Assembly: GCA_016712445.1 (NCBI GenBank)
Contig: JADJRB010000001.1
Span: forward strand, 2,451,905 to 2,515,904
Origin: Acidobacteriota bacterium
GTDB lineage: Bacteria; Pseudomonadota; Alphaproteobacteria; Caulobacterales; Hyphomonadaceae
Reading direction: 5' to 3'
Length of the DNA: 64,000 nucleotides
Shown: positions 1-8,450 of the stretch, piece by piece
Position numbering within the stretch: position 1 is the first letter of the stretch
Layout: each line of letters opens with the position of its first letter
Program-made: the position numbers and the translations under genes
The notes under the pieces: model-generated
What the model saw: only the letters and a program-made list of their open reading frames with translations
Database searches by the model: none
What the model was told of the DNA's origin: nothing

Positions 1-70
1 TGGCGCGGGCCTAGGCCGGTTTCGCCGGCCATCATTGCGCAGGTTGCAGGGGTTGCGCCCCCTCATCCGC

Positions 71-100
71 AACCCCTTCTCCCTGAAGGGAGAAGGGGTT
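71..100. terminator. perfect inverted repeat downstream of the oxygenase gene
   Basis: A 13-bp perfect stem (71-83 with 88-100) closes a 4-base loop. It lies just beyond the stop of the minus-strand oxygenase gene and is preceded by a ccctcatccgc tract, a form common in dispersed extragenic palindromes of alphaproteobacteria. It could act as a terminator or be a REP-like repeat; there is no clear T-run. A second short hairpin (14-30) lies further left. No gene is seen in 1-108. Confidence 0.5.
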
Positions 101-108
101 TGCGAGGG

Positions 109-1050
109 TCAGGCTTTGACGAGGCCGATGTCGCGCAGGCGTTCCATCAGGAAGTCCTGCGCCGTGATCGGAGGTTCGGCCTTGCCGCCTTCGGCGAGGC
201 AGCCGGGCAGGGCTTCGATCAGGAAGTCCTGGTTGAAGTGCAGGAAGAAAGGCGTCGAGTAGCGCGGGAACTTCGAACGCTCCGGGGACGGATTGACGAC
301 GCGGTGCGTGGTCGAGGGCAGCACGCCGCCGGTGTAGCGCTGGAGCATGTCGCCGCAATTGATGACGAGGGCGCCGGCGGGCGGGTTGACCGCGAGCCAT
401 TTGCCGGAGCGATGCTTCACTTCGAGGCCAGCTTCTTCGGCGCCGAGCAGAAGCGTGATGACGTTGATGTCCTCGTGGGCGCCGGCGCGGACTGAACCTT
501 CCGGCGGCGGATCCATTTGCGGCGGATAGTGCAGCAGGCGGAGGATCGAGTTGCCGAAATTGACCTTGTCGCCGAACCAGTTCTCGGAAAGGCCAAGATG
601 GAGGGCGACACCTTTCAGGATGTCCGCGCCGAACGCGTCGAGCTCCGCGTAGAGCGTGCGCGTGGCGCGGTCGAAATCCGGAACCTCGGCAACGTGCGGG
701 GTATCCTTCATCGTGTCGCGGTAGGGCGAGCCCGCGGGAAGGTCGCGGCCGGTGTGCCAGAACTCTTTCAGGTCGGCCTTGGCCTGGCCCTTGGCGTTCT
801 CGGTCGCAAACGGCGTGTAGCCGCGTTGGCGGCCGCCCGGCGCATCGTGATACGCCTCCTTGGCTTCAACCGGCAGCGCGAAGAAGGCCTTCGTGGCGGC
901 GAGGTTGTCGTTGATGGTCTTTTCGGAGACCGGGTGGCCGGTGATCACGGCAAAGCCGGTCTCGCGGAAGGACCGGCCGAGCTTGTCGGCGAAGGCAGCC
1001 TTGTCCGTCGACCAGAGCGAATAGGGGATGGGTTCGAAGTATTGGGTCAT
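109..1050 (-). CDS. isopenicillin N synthase-like 2OG-Fe(II) dioxygenase
   Basis: The 313-residue protein has the usual length and order of the isopenicillin N synthase / 2-oxoglutarate iron dioxygenase family: an N-terminal DIOX_N part (FRETGFAVITGHPV near residue 30) and a C-terminal jelly-roll. The iron ligands are visible as GAHEDIN (HxD, near residue 190) and STTHRVV (distal His, near 247); FPRYST supplies the Arg-x-Ser that binds the cosubstrate. It is probably a cytosolic oxygenase. The substrate cannot be read from sequence, and it is more likely a general family member than a true penicillin enzyme. It is a single gene beside, but probably not part of, the polysaccharide locus. Confidence 0.85.
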   Translation of the reverse strand: MTQYFEPIPYSLWSTDKAAFADKLGRSFRETGFAVITGHPVSEKTINDNLAATKAFFALPVEAKEAYHDAPGGRQRGYTPFATENAKGQAKADLKEFWHTGRDLPAGSPYRDTMKDTPHVAEVPDFDRATRTLYAELDAFGADILKGVALHLGLSENWFGDKVNFGNSILRLLHYPPQMDPPPEGSVRAGAHEDINVITLLLGAEEAGLEVKHRSGKWLAVNPPAGALVINCGDMLQRYTGGVLPSTTHRVVNPSPERSKFPRYSTPFFLHFNQDFLIEALPGCLAEGGKAEPPITAQDFLMERLRDIGLVKA

Positions 1051-1110
1051 GCGCGCATTCTGCCAGAACAGGCGCGCTGCAGATAGTGGCCGAAATGTCC
1101 CGGTCGCGGC

Positions 1111-1851
1111 TTAGCGGTTGTTGCCGCTGACGTCGTAAAACAGCGAGAACTGCACGGGCAGCGCATCGCGGATGTATTGCTGCACGAACTGGTTCTGCTC
1201 GGAGATCCGGGTGCGCGGCACGTAGATGATGTCGAACCGGCGCAGCGGCAGCCAGCCCGCGAAGGCCGGGTCACGCAGGCCGGAGCGCACGTCGATGAGG
1301 GCGGAGCGGACTTCGCCGCCGGGCAGGCGCCGGATCAGGATGACGTCCTTGGGCTGGGCGTCGCGGGTCAGGCCGCCCGCCATGACGATGGCCTGGAAGG
1401 GGTCGATCTGGCCCGGCAGGTCGAACATGCCGGGTTCGCGCACTTCGCCGCCGACGAAGACTTTCTGAGAGGCGAACTCGGTGGTGACGACGTCGAGGTC
1501 GGGATCGATCAGTTCGCTGGCGAGCGCGTCGCGGAGGATTTCGGCGAGTTCGTCAGGTGTCATCGCCATTGCCATGACGGACCCGGCCAGCGGCATGCGG
1601 ATGCGGCCATCGGGGGCGACCACGAGTTCGCGCGAGAGTTCAGGCGCGGTGTGGACGATGACTTCGATCTTGTCGCCGGGTGCGAGCAAGTAAGCGGTAT
1701 CGGCGAGGCTAGCGCCGGCCCAGGCGTCGATCGGGAATGTGTCCGACGCCTTGGCAGGCGCCGCGGCGCAAGCGTTGACGCAGGCGGCCAGAAGGCCGGC
1801 GGCAAGGGCGATCTGAACGCGGGCGCGCAGGGGGCCGTGGGCTTCGGGCAT
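1111..1851 (-). CDS. Wza-type polysaccharide export lipoprotein (HfsD-like)
   Basis: Predicted outer-membrane polysaccharide export protein of 246 residues. I start it at the ATG at 1851, because the protein then begins with a signal peptide ending in a lipobox (LLAAC); the longer open frame upstream runs into the divergent promoter. A Poly_export domain follows (LLAPGDKIEVIVHTAPEL), then an SLBB-like domain (VFVGGEVREPGMFDL). It is divergent from the Wzc-type gene with 113 bp between them. Divergent export lipoprotein and co-polymerase genes are also found in Caulobacter-type holdfast loci (HfsD beside HfsA), so a holdfast role is likely but inferred. Confidence 0.85.
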   Translation of the reverse strand: MPEAHGPLRARVQIALAAGLLAACVNACAAAPAKASDTFPIDAWAGASLADTAYLLAPGDKIEVIVHTAPELSRELVVAPDGRIRMPLAGSVMAMAMTPDELAEILRDALASELIDPDLDVVTTEFASQKVFVGGEVREPGMFDLPGQIDPFQAIVMAGGLTRDAQPKDVILIRRLPGGEVRSALIDVRSGLRDPAFAGWLPLRRFDIIYVPRTRISEQNQFVQQYIRDALPVQFSLFYDVSGNNR

Positions 1852-1964
1852 GAACCGGGATGCTGTCTCTGCTGGCCTCCAGACATCGGCGTTAATGATT
1901 AAGGAAATATCAAATGCGACATGCGAAGCCTGAACGTTGAGGCATTCCGGGGTCAGGACAAACG

Positions 1965-3428
1965 ATGGCGACGGCCGGCGAGGGCAATCCAGGGACGGCG
2001 ACGGCGGCAGGGCGAATTCGCCCCCGGCTCGGCGCGCTGGACATTGCCGTGCATCTCTGGCGCGCAAAGTGGCTGATGACCGCTGTCTTCCTGCCCTTGC
2101 TGCTGCTCGGGCTGCTGGCGGCGATGACGTTGCCGCGCAGCTATACGTCGGTCGCGCGCCTGATGGTCTCGCTCGGTGACGAGTATGTGTATCGCCCGTC
2201 GGTCGGCCCGGCCGGGCAAGGCGGCACCGTGTCGCCGGAGATCGAGGCGCTGGTGCAGTCCGAGCTGGAGCTGCTGCGCAGCCCGGTGGTGGCCGAGGCG
2301 GCGCTGGCGAAGGTGACCCTTGCGCGGGCCTATCCGGAGATCGCGGCGCGCTGCAAGCCGGAGACGTGTGGGCGTGAAGGCGTCGCGGCGATTGCGGAAG
2401 GGCTGACGGCGGGCGGGACGCCGAAGAATCCGGTGATGATTGCCGAGTTCGAACACCGCAATGCCGCGATGTCGGCCGAGCTGCTGAATGCGCTGGTGGA
2501 GGCCTACCTCGCCTACCGCGCCGACATCTTCGCGGACGACCGTCCGGACCGGTTCCGGGAGCAGCGCGAGCGGTTCGAACAGGACCTCGCCGAAGCGGAC
2601 CAGGCGATCCGCGCCTACTTGCTGGCGAACAACCTGACCAACCTTGCGGGCGAGCGCGACACGCTGCGTCAGCTTTACCAGTCGGCGAGCAGCGAGCTGC
2701 TGGTGACGCAGTCGCGCATGCGCCAGCTGGAGTCGCAACTCGCGAACTACCAGCGGCAGATCAAGACGATTCCGCCGGAACAGGATCTGTATGTGGAGGA
2801 CTCGACGCAGCAGACGCTGACCGCGCTGAAGCTGGAACGTGAGGAGAAGCTGTCGCGCTACCGCGAGGATTCCCGCGTGATCACGGAACTGGACAAGCGT
2901 ATCGAGCAGGCGGAAGCGTTTCTGGACACGCGCAGCGGGCCGGGCGGTGTGGTGCGCCGGGGGCCGAACCCGCTTTACCAGCAGGTCGAGGCGTCGATTG
3001 CGACGCTGCAATCGGAAGTGCAGGCGCTGCGCAGCCAGGAGACCGAGTTGAAGTCGCAGATCGGCGCGTTCGAGGAGCGTCAGAGGAGGCTCGTGGAACT
3101 GGAGCCGGCGCTGCAGGAGCTTGAACGCAGCCGGGATGTGGCAGAACGTTCCGCGCAGGCGTTTGCCGAGCGCGAAGTGGAAGAGCGGGCGCGCGGCGAG
3201 CTGACACAGCGCAATGCGGACAATATCCGGCTGCTGGAGCCCGCAACTGCGCCGATCAAGGGATCAAGCCTGAAAGTGCCGGCGGCGGTCCTGGCGCTGC
3301 TGTTCGCGGGGTTCACGGCGCTGGTAGTAGGGCTGATGCGGGCATTGACGCGCAGCGGGTTTGCGACGCCCGGCGCGGCCGAGCGCACGCTGGGTCTGCC
3401 CGTGCTTGCCTCGATCCAGAAGTATTGA
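1965..3428 (+). CDS. Wzc/GumC-type chain-length determinant (HfsA-like)
   Basis: Inner-membrane polysaccharide co-polymerase of 487 residues. It has a Wzz-type N-terminus with a membrane helix (WLMTAVFLPLLLLGLLAAM), a long periplasmic part rich in Glu, Arg and Gln that should form coiled coils (about residues 185-420), and a second membrane helix near the C-terminus (VPAAVLALLFAGFTALVVGL). The kinase/ATPase domain found at the C-terminus of full-length Wzc is missing here and is supplied by the next gene, 12 bp downstream. It controls chain length and export with the lipoprotein encoded divergently. Confidence 0.87.
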   Translation: MATAGEGNPGTATAAGRIRPRLGALDIAVHLWRAKWLMTAVFLPLLLLGLLAAMTLPRSYTSVARLMVSLGDEYVYRPSVGPAGQGGTVSPEIEALVQSELELLRSPVVAEAALAKVTLARAYPEIAARCKPETCGREGVAAIAEGLTAGGTPKNPVMIAEFEHRNAAMSAELLNALVEAYLAYRADIFADDRPDRFREQRERFEQDLAEADQAIRAYLLANNLTNLAGERDTLRQLYQSASSELLVTQSRMRQLESQLANYQRQIKTIPPEQDLYVEDSTQQTLTALKLEREEKLSRYREDSRVITELDKRIEQAEAFLDTRSGPGGVVRRGPNPLYQQVEASIATLQSEVQALRSQETELKSQIGAFEERQRRLVELEPALQELERSRDVAERSAQAFAEREVEERARGELTQRNADNIRLLEPATAPIKGSSLKVPAAVLALLFAGFTALVVGLMRALTRSGFATPGAAERTLGLPVLASIQKY

Positions 3429-3440
3429 GAAGGTTCGCGG

Positions 3441-4136
3441 ATGCGTGACCTCAGGGCAGACCTAGCCGGCCTCTGGCGGCTCGCCTCGCAGGTGGAACCG
3501 GCGCGGGGCGGACGGGTCATCCTGTTCGTTGCTGCGCATGCGGGTGAAGGCACGAGCAGTGTGGCGGCATCCTTCGCGCTGATCGCGGCAAGCCGCGCTG
3601 CCCGCACGGCCTGGCTGGTGGATCTCGATATCCGGCGGAACACTCAGTACACGGCATTTGCGCAGGGCATCATCAAGGATGCTGGCCGGCCGGGACACGC
3701 GCTGGATGCGTCGCTGGGCGCCGAGCAGATTTACGCCGTTGCCGGGCGTGAGAAGGATCCCGCTTACGGCAAGCTGTTCAATGCCCACCAGATTGACGGG
3801 CTTCGCCTGCTGGTGACGCGCTTTCGCCGAGACCGGCTGGCGGCCGGCGAGAAGGTGCAGCTGCGAACGGCGCCCGGATGGTGGACCGCGCTCAGAGCGG
3901 CTGCGGACTGGATCGTGATTGATGCGCCGCCACTGGAGCGGACACGCGCCGCGCTGGCCTTCGTATCGCAGGCCGACGGCGTGGTGCTGGTGGTGAAGGC
4001 GGACCAGACGGCAGCAGCGGATGTAGCGGCGATGCGCCAGGATATCGAGGCGCATGGCGGGCGGGTGCTCGGGATCGTGATGAACCGGATTCAGGATGAC
4101 GCCCTGCTCGCGGGGCGTCTTGACGGCTCGCTCTAG
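3441..4136 (+). CDS. CpsD/CapB-like ATPase with degenerate Walker A (HfsB-like)
   Basis: Cytoplasmic partner of the preceding co-polymerase, 231 residues. The MinD/BY-kinase fold is clear: a P-loop region HAGEGTSSVAA near residue 38, a Walker A'-like strand WLVDLDIRR, and a Walker B-like DWIVIDAPP near residue 155. The P-loop lysine of the usual GEGKS is replaced by threonine, and there is no C-terminal tyrosine cluster, so tyrosine autokinase activity is doubtful. It may serve as a structural or regulatory ATPase-like subunit, as proposed for HfsB-type proteins. Its stop overlaps the convergent glycosyltransferase gene by 4 bp. Confidence 0.8.
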   Translation: MRDLRADLAGLWRLASQVEPARGGRVILFVAAHAGEGTSSVAASFALIAASRAARTAWLVDLDIRRNTQYTAFAQGIIKDAGRPGHALDASLGAEQIYAVAGREKDPAYGKLFNAHQIDGLRLLVTRFRRDRLAAGEKVQLRTAPGWWTALRAAADWIVIDAPPLERTRAALAFVSQADGVVLVVKADQTAAADVAAMRQDIEAHGGRVLGIVMNRIQDDALLAGRLDGSL

Positions 4137-5053
4137 AGCTGCGCGGCGCCGTAGAAGCGGAACTTGACCCACCAGATCAGCTTTCCCAGACCGCGCGCGG
4201 CGCGGTCAAGGTGCCAGGCCCGGTGCGGGCTGCGCGTGATGAGGCCCGCGAGGTACAAGGCGCCGTTGCCGGCCAGCTTGTAGGCGCCGACGCCCATCCA
4301 GAGTGCAATCGCCGGCCAGTCGACCGGCGTCTTCCGGCGGGCCAGCGTGATCGGCCCCTGGCCGTAGGCAAGGGCGCGGTGGAGCGTATAGCCAAGCCGG
4401 GCGCGGGCCGCGGGGACGTGCTCAAGTACCGCGGCTTCGGCGCACCAGGCAAAAGCACCGCCAGCCGCTTTGACGCGGGCGAAGAAGAGATCATCTTCGC
4501 CGCCGGTTTCATTCGTGCGTGCATCGAATACCGGGCGAGCGGGCGGAATGGCTGACAGGTCGACGAGGGAGTTGCCGCAGCCGAAGGGCTGGCGGATGTA
4601 GCCCGTCGGCCCCGATTCCGGCCGGCTGAAGAACTCGGTGAGGTAAGCTTCGTGCGGGCCGCCGGGGGCAGGAAGGGCGGCGCGCACGGGGCCGAAGGTC
4701 ACGGCGGCCGGGAAGCGTTTGTGGCAGGCCAGCAGGGCCGCGAGCCAGGTCTCGGTGGCCGTCTGGTCGTCGTCAAGGAAAGCGACGAGCGGCGTGCGGA
4801 CGGCGCCAATGGCGGCGTTGCGGGCGTTCGCCACACCGGGGTGCGGTTCATGCAGGTAGGTGAGGCGGATGCCGCTCACGGCTTGTTGTGCGAACTGATC
4901 GGCGACTGCGCGGGCGCTTGCAGCGGGATCGTTGTCGACGACAAGGACGTCGAACGGCGGCGCGCCCGTTTGCGCGAACACACTCTCGAGGGCCCGTGCG
5001 AGGCAATCTGGGCGCCGGAATGTCGGGATCACTACCGTGACCGGCGCGCTCAT
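4133..5053 (-). CDS. family 2 glycosyltransferase
   Basis: GT-A fold glycosyltransferase of 306 residues: the nucleotide-sugar part begins TVVIPTFRRPDCL, the second strand ends in LVVDNDP, and the metal-binding motif is FLDDDQ near residue 95. The C-terminal part carries hydrophobic stretches that may tether it to the membrane. It is last in the minus-strand operon; its ATG overlaps the stop of the deacetylase gene (ATGA), suggesting coupled translation. By context it adds a sugar to the lipid-linked repeat unit of the exported polysaccharide. HfsG or HfsL are the likely counterparts in holdfast clusters, but I cannot tell which. Confidence 0.83.
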   Translation of the reverse strand: MSAPVTVVIPTFRRPDCLARALESVFAQTGAPPFDVLVVDNDPAASARAVADQFAQQAVSGIRLTYLHEPHPGVANARNAAIGAVRTPLVAFLDDDQTATETWLAALLACHKRFPAAVTFGPVRAALPAPGGPHEAYLTEFFSRPESGPTGYIRQPFGCGNSLVDLSAIPPARPVFDARTNETGGEDDLFFARVKAAGGAFAWCAEAAVLEHVPAARARLGYTLHRALAYGQGPITLARRKTPVDWPAIALWMGVGAYKLAGNGALYLAGLITRSPHRAWHLDRAARGLGKLIWWVKFRFYGAAQL

Positions 5054-5832
5054 GTGGCACCTGCCATGATACGGGCGTAGGCGGTTTGCATGGGCAGGAT
5101 GTCGGCGCGGCTGGCGCGGGCTGCGCTGACGATCTGTTGGAGGGTTTCCGGGGATACGCCGTAGGCGGACGGGTTTTCGCGCACATCGTGGGTGTAGAAG
5201 ATCAACCAGCCGGGTTTGCGGACGACCTCCCGGATGGCGTCGAGCGCGCGGACAATACGTGAAAGGTCATCGCCGAGTTCGATGGCGCGCAGCTGGGTGC
5301 GGTCGCTGCCCTTGCGGTTGATGCCGGGAAGGATGCCACGGGCGCAGTCATACCGGCCAGCGAGCGCCCGCTTCAGGGCGAACGTTGTTTCGCCGAACGG
5401 ATAGGCGAACTGGCGGGTGTCGTGTCCGGCATGCATCGCCCGCAGGTTCGTTTCGCCCTGGGCGATGTCGGCCAGGCTGTCGGCAAGCGGTCTGCGGGCG
5501 CAGTCCGCATGGCTGTGGGTATGGCTTGCGATTTCATGGCCCGACGCGCGCAGACACGCGAGATCACCCGCGTCGTACATCTCGCCAAGAACGAGACGCG
5601 TGCCGGCGAGACCGCTGGCGGCGTAGTACGTGGCCCGGGCGTCTGCGGCTTCAAGGATGGCGGCGCCTGCTTCGGCGGCCGACTTCGGAAAATCGTCGAA
5701 GGTGAAGGTGATGATCGGGCGATCCGGTGTCCGCGCGAGGGGGGCAGCCGTACGCCACTGCACGCGGCGGCGTTCAAGGCGCGCCGGCAGGCTGCGGCTG
5801 GGCGCGTAGTCGCCGGCGGTCGCCATGGTCAC
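5050..5832 (-). CDS. polysaccharide deacetylase (NodB family, HfsH-like)
   Basis: Carbohydrate esterase family 4 enzyme, 260 residues. The NodB signature is present: FTFDDFP (catalytic aspartate and metal ligand) and HEIASHTHSHAD (metal-binding histidines), with a later FYTHDV motif. It should remove N-acetyl groups from the polysaccharide. In holdfast loci this step (HfsH) is needed for adhesive strength. I prefer the GTG at 5832, which has GGAG eight bases upstream and overlaps the preceding stop as GTGA; an ATG at 5826 is the alternative. The open frame extending further upstream is antisense-free but has no family similarity. Confidence 0.82.
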   Translation of the reverse strand: MTMATAGDYAPSRSLPARLERRRVQWRTAAPLARTPDRPIITFTFDDFPKSAAEAGAAILEAADARATYYAASGLAGTRLVLGEMYDAGDLACLRASGHEIASHTHSHADCARRPLADSLADIAQGETNLRAMHAGHDTRQFAYPFGETTFALKRALAGRYDCARGILPGINRKGSDRTQLRAIELGDDLSRIVRALDAIREVVRKPGWLIFYTHDVRENPSAYGVSPETLQQIVSAARASRADILPMQTAYARIMAGAT

Positions 5833-6743
5833 GGCGCAGGCTCCACGAATGGCGCATAGGCGGCGGCACGGTAGATTTTCAGGGCCATGACTCGCACGGG
5901 GTCCGGCAGGAAACGCGCGGCGGCCAGCGTGCGTGCTGCAGGCGCGAGCAGGGGGATGCCCTTGACCCGTTGCGCGGCGCGAAGGAGCGGCATGCGCGCG
6001 CCAGCGTCCGGATGGCGTTGTACGAGGCGGGCAAAATTGGCGCCGGAATTGCCGAACTTTTCCAGCAGGCGGGCGTCGGTCTCCAGACCCATGTGCGTTG
6101 CGGTGTTGTCGATGTGGATGACTGGAAAGGCGTCTGCCACGCGCAGGCCCCACTCGACATCTTCCCATCCCCAGCCAGAAAAGGACTCGTCGAAGGCGAC
6201 GCTGTCAAAGATGGCGCGATGCACGAGCACGTTCGAGCTGAAAACGTAGCGGCCGGGGTCTGACTGGCGCACGGCGGCGTCCACGCAGTCAGACTTGCGC
6301 GATTGCGCGTAGTGAAGGCGCCGGTCGGGCGCAGGGTTTGCCTGGTCGACCGAAAAACCGCCGGCGATCAGGGCGGGTCCGCCCGCGCTGCGCAGGGCGG
6401 CGATGTAGGCTTCGAGGAAATCCTGCTGGTCGGGACGCATGTCGGCGTCGATCAGCAGGATCCAGTCTGACTGTGCGTTGGCGACCAGCCAGTTTCGCGC
6501 AAAGCTGCGCCCCCGGTTTTCGGCGGCGACTTCATGGCGTGTGGGGCCGGGGTAGACTGCCAGCGCGTCGGTGTGTTCGCGGGCGAGCTCCGGGTCACCT
6601 GAGCCATCGTCATAGAGAAGCAGGGCGCACCTGGATGCCTCCGGCAAGGCGCTCAGTGCCCGGATCAAGTCGCTGGCATTGTCCCGGTAGGCCGGGATAC
6701 ATATTGCGAGGATGATGTCGGATGGCTCGGAAAGACTTGTCAT
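5829..6743 (-). CDS. family 2 glycosyltransferase
   Basis: Second GT2-type enzyme of the operon, 304 residues from the ATG at 6743. That start sits 8 bp after the preceding stop; a start at 6785 would overlap the preceding gene. Motifs: AICIPAYRDN at the N-terminus, LLYDDGSGD, and the metal-binding WILLIDADMRPD near residue 95; GWGWEDVEWGLR near 200 is the acceptor-side motif typical of GT2 family members. It is coupled to the deacetylase by a 4-base overlap. It is probably a sugar transferase for the same repeat unit; which sugar is unknown. Confidence 0.82.
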   Translation of the reverse strand: MTSLSEPSDIILAICIPAYRDNASDLIRALSALPEASRCALLLYDDGSGDPELAREHTDALAVYPGPTRHEVAAENRGRSFARNWLVANAQSDWILLIDADMRPDQQDFLEAYIAALRSAGGPALIAGGFSVDQANPAPDRRLHYAQSRKSDCVDAAVRQSDPGRYVFSSNVLVHRAIFDSVAFDESFSGWGWEDVEWGLRVADAFPVIHIDNTATHMGLETDARLLEKFGNSGANFARLVQRHPDAGARMPLLRAAQRVKGIPLLAPAARTLAAARFLPDPVRVMALKIYRAAAYAPFVEPAP

Positions 6744-6751
6744 GACATGTC

Positions 6752-8248
6752 CTACCGCGCGTTCTGACGGTCGCCAAAGAGGCAAGGCGCAGTCATGAAC
6801 ATGATGTAAAGGTCGAGCCAGAACGAGCTTCGATTGACGTATTCAAGGTCAAGCCGGATGCGTTCGCGCACTTCCGCCTTGGTGTGCACCGGACCGCGCG
6901 AGCCTTTGATCTGGGCCCAGCCCGTGATCCCAGGCTTGACCCGGTGACGGTGCGCATAGTCGGCTACGATCGCGTGCACTTCGGTTGACTCGGCCGTCAT
7001 GCCGAGCGCGTGGGGGCGAGGCCCCACGATGGACATCTCGCCCATCAGCACGTTCACAAGCTGGGGAAGCTCGTCGAGCGAAGTGCTGCGAATGAGCTGA
7101 CCGACACGGGTGATGCGGGGGTCGTCTGCGGTGGCCTGCGCCGTCATGGCGTATTCGGCGCGCGGATCATCCCGCATCGAGCGGAACTTCCAGACGCGTA
7201 TGATGCGGTTGTTGAACCCGTGGCGGCGCTGCCGGAAGAGGATGGGGCCGGGGCTATCGAGCCGGATCGCGATGGCGACAGCCAGCAGCACGGGCGCGAA
7301 GACGACGAGTAGCGTCAGCGCGAAGAAGATGTCGCCGCAGCGTTTGACGATGGCGCGGCGGAGGTCTTCCGGGGCACCGCAGACATAGGCCGCAGGGGAC
7401 CGCGCGATCTGCGCGAGCGTCTGCTTTTCGCTTCCGAAGCCGTCGAGGTCGAGCAACAGGACTACGCGTTGCGGGAGGATACGCAGGCGTTCGATCAATC
7501 CACGCACACGTCCGCGCGCGTCGCTGGTCACACTGACAATGATGCGGTCGATGTGGGGCAGCTGGTCCCAACCGAGAAGGTCATCGATGGCACCGATGAC
7601 CGGCACGCCTTCGATATCGGAAGGCGCCCGGCTCGTGCGGTCGTCGAAAACGCCGACAATATCGAGTTCGCGAGAGCGCGCATTGCCGGCGATGAGGCGG
7701 CGCGCGTTGTCGGTTGCCCCGACAAGAATTGCGGTTTCGCTGAACAGGCCGCGCCGGCGAAGGATGTCGTACGCGATTGCGGCGCCGGCCTGGATCAGCA
7801 CCCCGCTGGCGAACACGCCGAGCGCCGCTGAGAAGAGGGCGTTCGCCGGCATCCCCGGCACGCTGGCCAGCGCGGCGACACACACCAGGGCAAGGACACA
7901 CCAGAGGCTGAAGGCGGAAGGAATGATGCGGCCGACAGCATGGTTGCCGCGGTTGAACTCAAAGCCGCGCGAGAACACGAAGGCGGTCGCGCTGGCGAAG
8001 GGAAGGCAGAGGAATGGCAGGGCGTGCAGAAGCGACGTGGTGACGCCTTCAGGCAGAAACGCGATGCTGCAGGTGATGGCAGCCGCCATGGCAGCCCAGC
8101 GGGCGCTGGTGCGCACCACGGCCGAAGCGATACGGGAGCGCCGCCTTCCGAGCAGTGGATTGCGTGCCAGGGGCGGGGTGGCCGGCAAGCCGCTTCCGGC
8201 CATGCGCGGCCGGTTCGGCGGCGATGATGTTAACGTTGACATTGCCAT
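6752..8248 (-). CDS. polyprenyl glycosylphosphotransferase (WcaJ/HfsE type)
   Basis: Initiating sugar-1-phosphate transferase, 498 residues. Several N-terminal membrane helices (about residues 40-165) are followed by a CoA-binding-like Rossmann segment (SETAILVGATDNARRLIAG). The C-terminal bacterial sugar transferase domain begins KRCGDIFFALTLLVVF and contains RQRRHGFNNRIIRVWKFRSM and ELPQLVNVLMGEMSIVGPRP. It would load the first sugar onto undecaprenyl phosphate in the inner membrane. It is first gene of the minus-strand operon, so the promoter should lie in 8249-8377, the short gap shared with the tRNA fragment. Confidence 0.88.
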   Translation of the reverse strand: MAMSTLTSSPPNRPRMAGSGLPATPPLARNPLLGRRRSRIASAVVRTSARWAAMAAAITCSIAFLPEGVTTSLLHALPFLCLPFASATAFVFSRGFEFNRGNHAVGRIIPSAFSLWCVLALVCVAALASVPGMPANALFSAALGVFASGVLIQAGAAIAYDILRRRGLFSETAILVGATDNARRLIAGNARSRELDIVGVFDDRTSRAPSDIEGVPVIGAIDDLLGWDQLPHIDRIIVSVTSDARGRVRGLIERLRILPQRVVLLLDLDGFGSEKQTLAQIARSPAAYVCGAPEDLRRAIVKRCGDIFFALTLLVVFAPVLLAVAIAIRLDSPGPILFRQRRHGFNNRIIRVWKFRSMRDDPRAEYAMTAQATADDPRITRVGQLIRSTSLDELPQLVNVLMGEMSIVGPRPHALGMTAESTEVHAIVADYAHRHRVKPGITGWAQIKGSRGPVHTKAEVRERIRLDLEYVNRSSFWLDLYIMFMTAPCLFGDRQNAR

Positions 8249-8340
8249 GCTGCCGAATTGGGCGCTCCGGGGCCGAAGCTATGCGGGTATCGTCAATATC
8301 CGGTTGAAGGGACTTCCCAAATTTCAACGGTATGCAGGGC

Positions 8341-8369
8341 TTGCGGAGGCGGGGCGGTTTCAATAGACC
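8341..8369 (+). promoter_or_regulatory. possible host promoter of the interrupted tRNA-Ser gene
   Basis: TTGCGG (8341-8346) and TAGACC (8364-8369) are separated by 17 bases and lie 13 bases before the tRNA 5' end. The match to consensus is weak. A TTGCCC-17-TAGGGA arrangement occurs at the equivalent place before the complete tRNA at the other end. Confidence 0.25.
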
Positions 8370-8377
8370 CCTCTTTC

Positions 8378-8425
8378 GCGTTGGAGAGGTGGCCGAGTGG
8401 TCGAAGGCGCGCCCCTGCTAAGGGC
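8378..8425. repeat. attL core: 48-bp direct repeat with attR
   Basis: Identical over 48 bases to 57438-57485; identity starts three bases before TTGGAGAGG and stops in the 3' strand of the tRNA anticodon stem. The integrase gene ends 26 bp to the right, as expected for an attachment site. Confidence 0.95.
8383..8425 (+). pseudogene. 5' half of tRNA-Ser(GCU), cut by prophage insertion
   Basis: It carries the acceptor 5' strand, D-arm and anticodon loop (GCT) of the tRNA, then passes into phage DNA, so it has no T-arm or acceptor 3' strand. It is the original chromosomal 5' half; transcripts from the host promoter here would be truncated. Confidence 0.9.
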
Positions 8426-8450
8426 CTTGGCGCTTCGGCTAAGTCATTGT

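Noticed and set aside
1953..3011. Long minus-strand ORF (352 aa)
   Set aside because: It is antisense to the Wzc-type gene, is Arg/Gln/His rich and has no family features; a shadow of GC-rich coding sequence.
8426..8448. Integrase terminator hairpin
   Set aside because: A stem (CTTGGC/GCTAAG) with one G-T pair exists between attL and int, but there is no T-run on the int side. Not strong enough to call.
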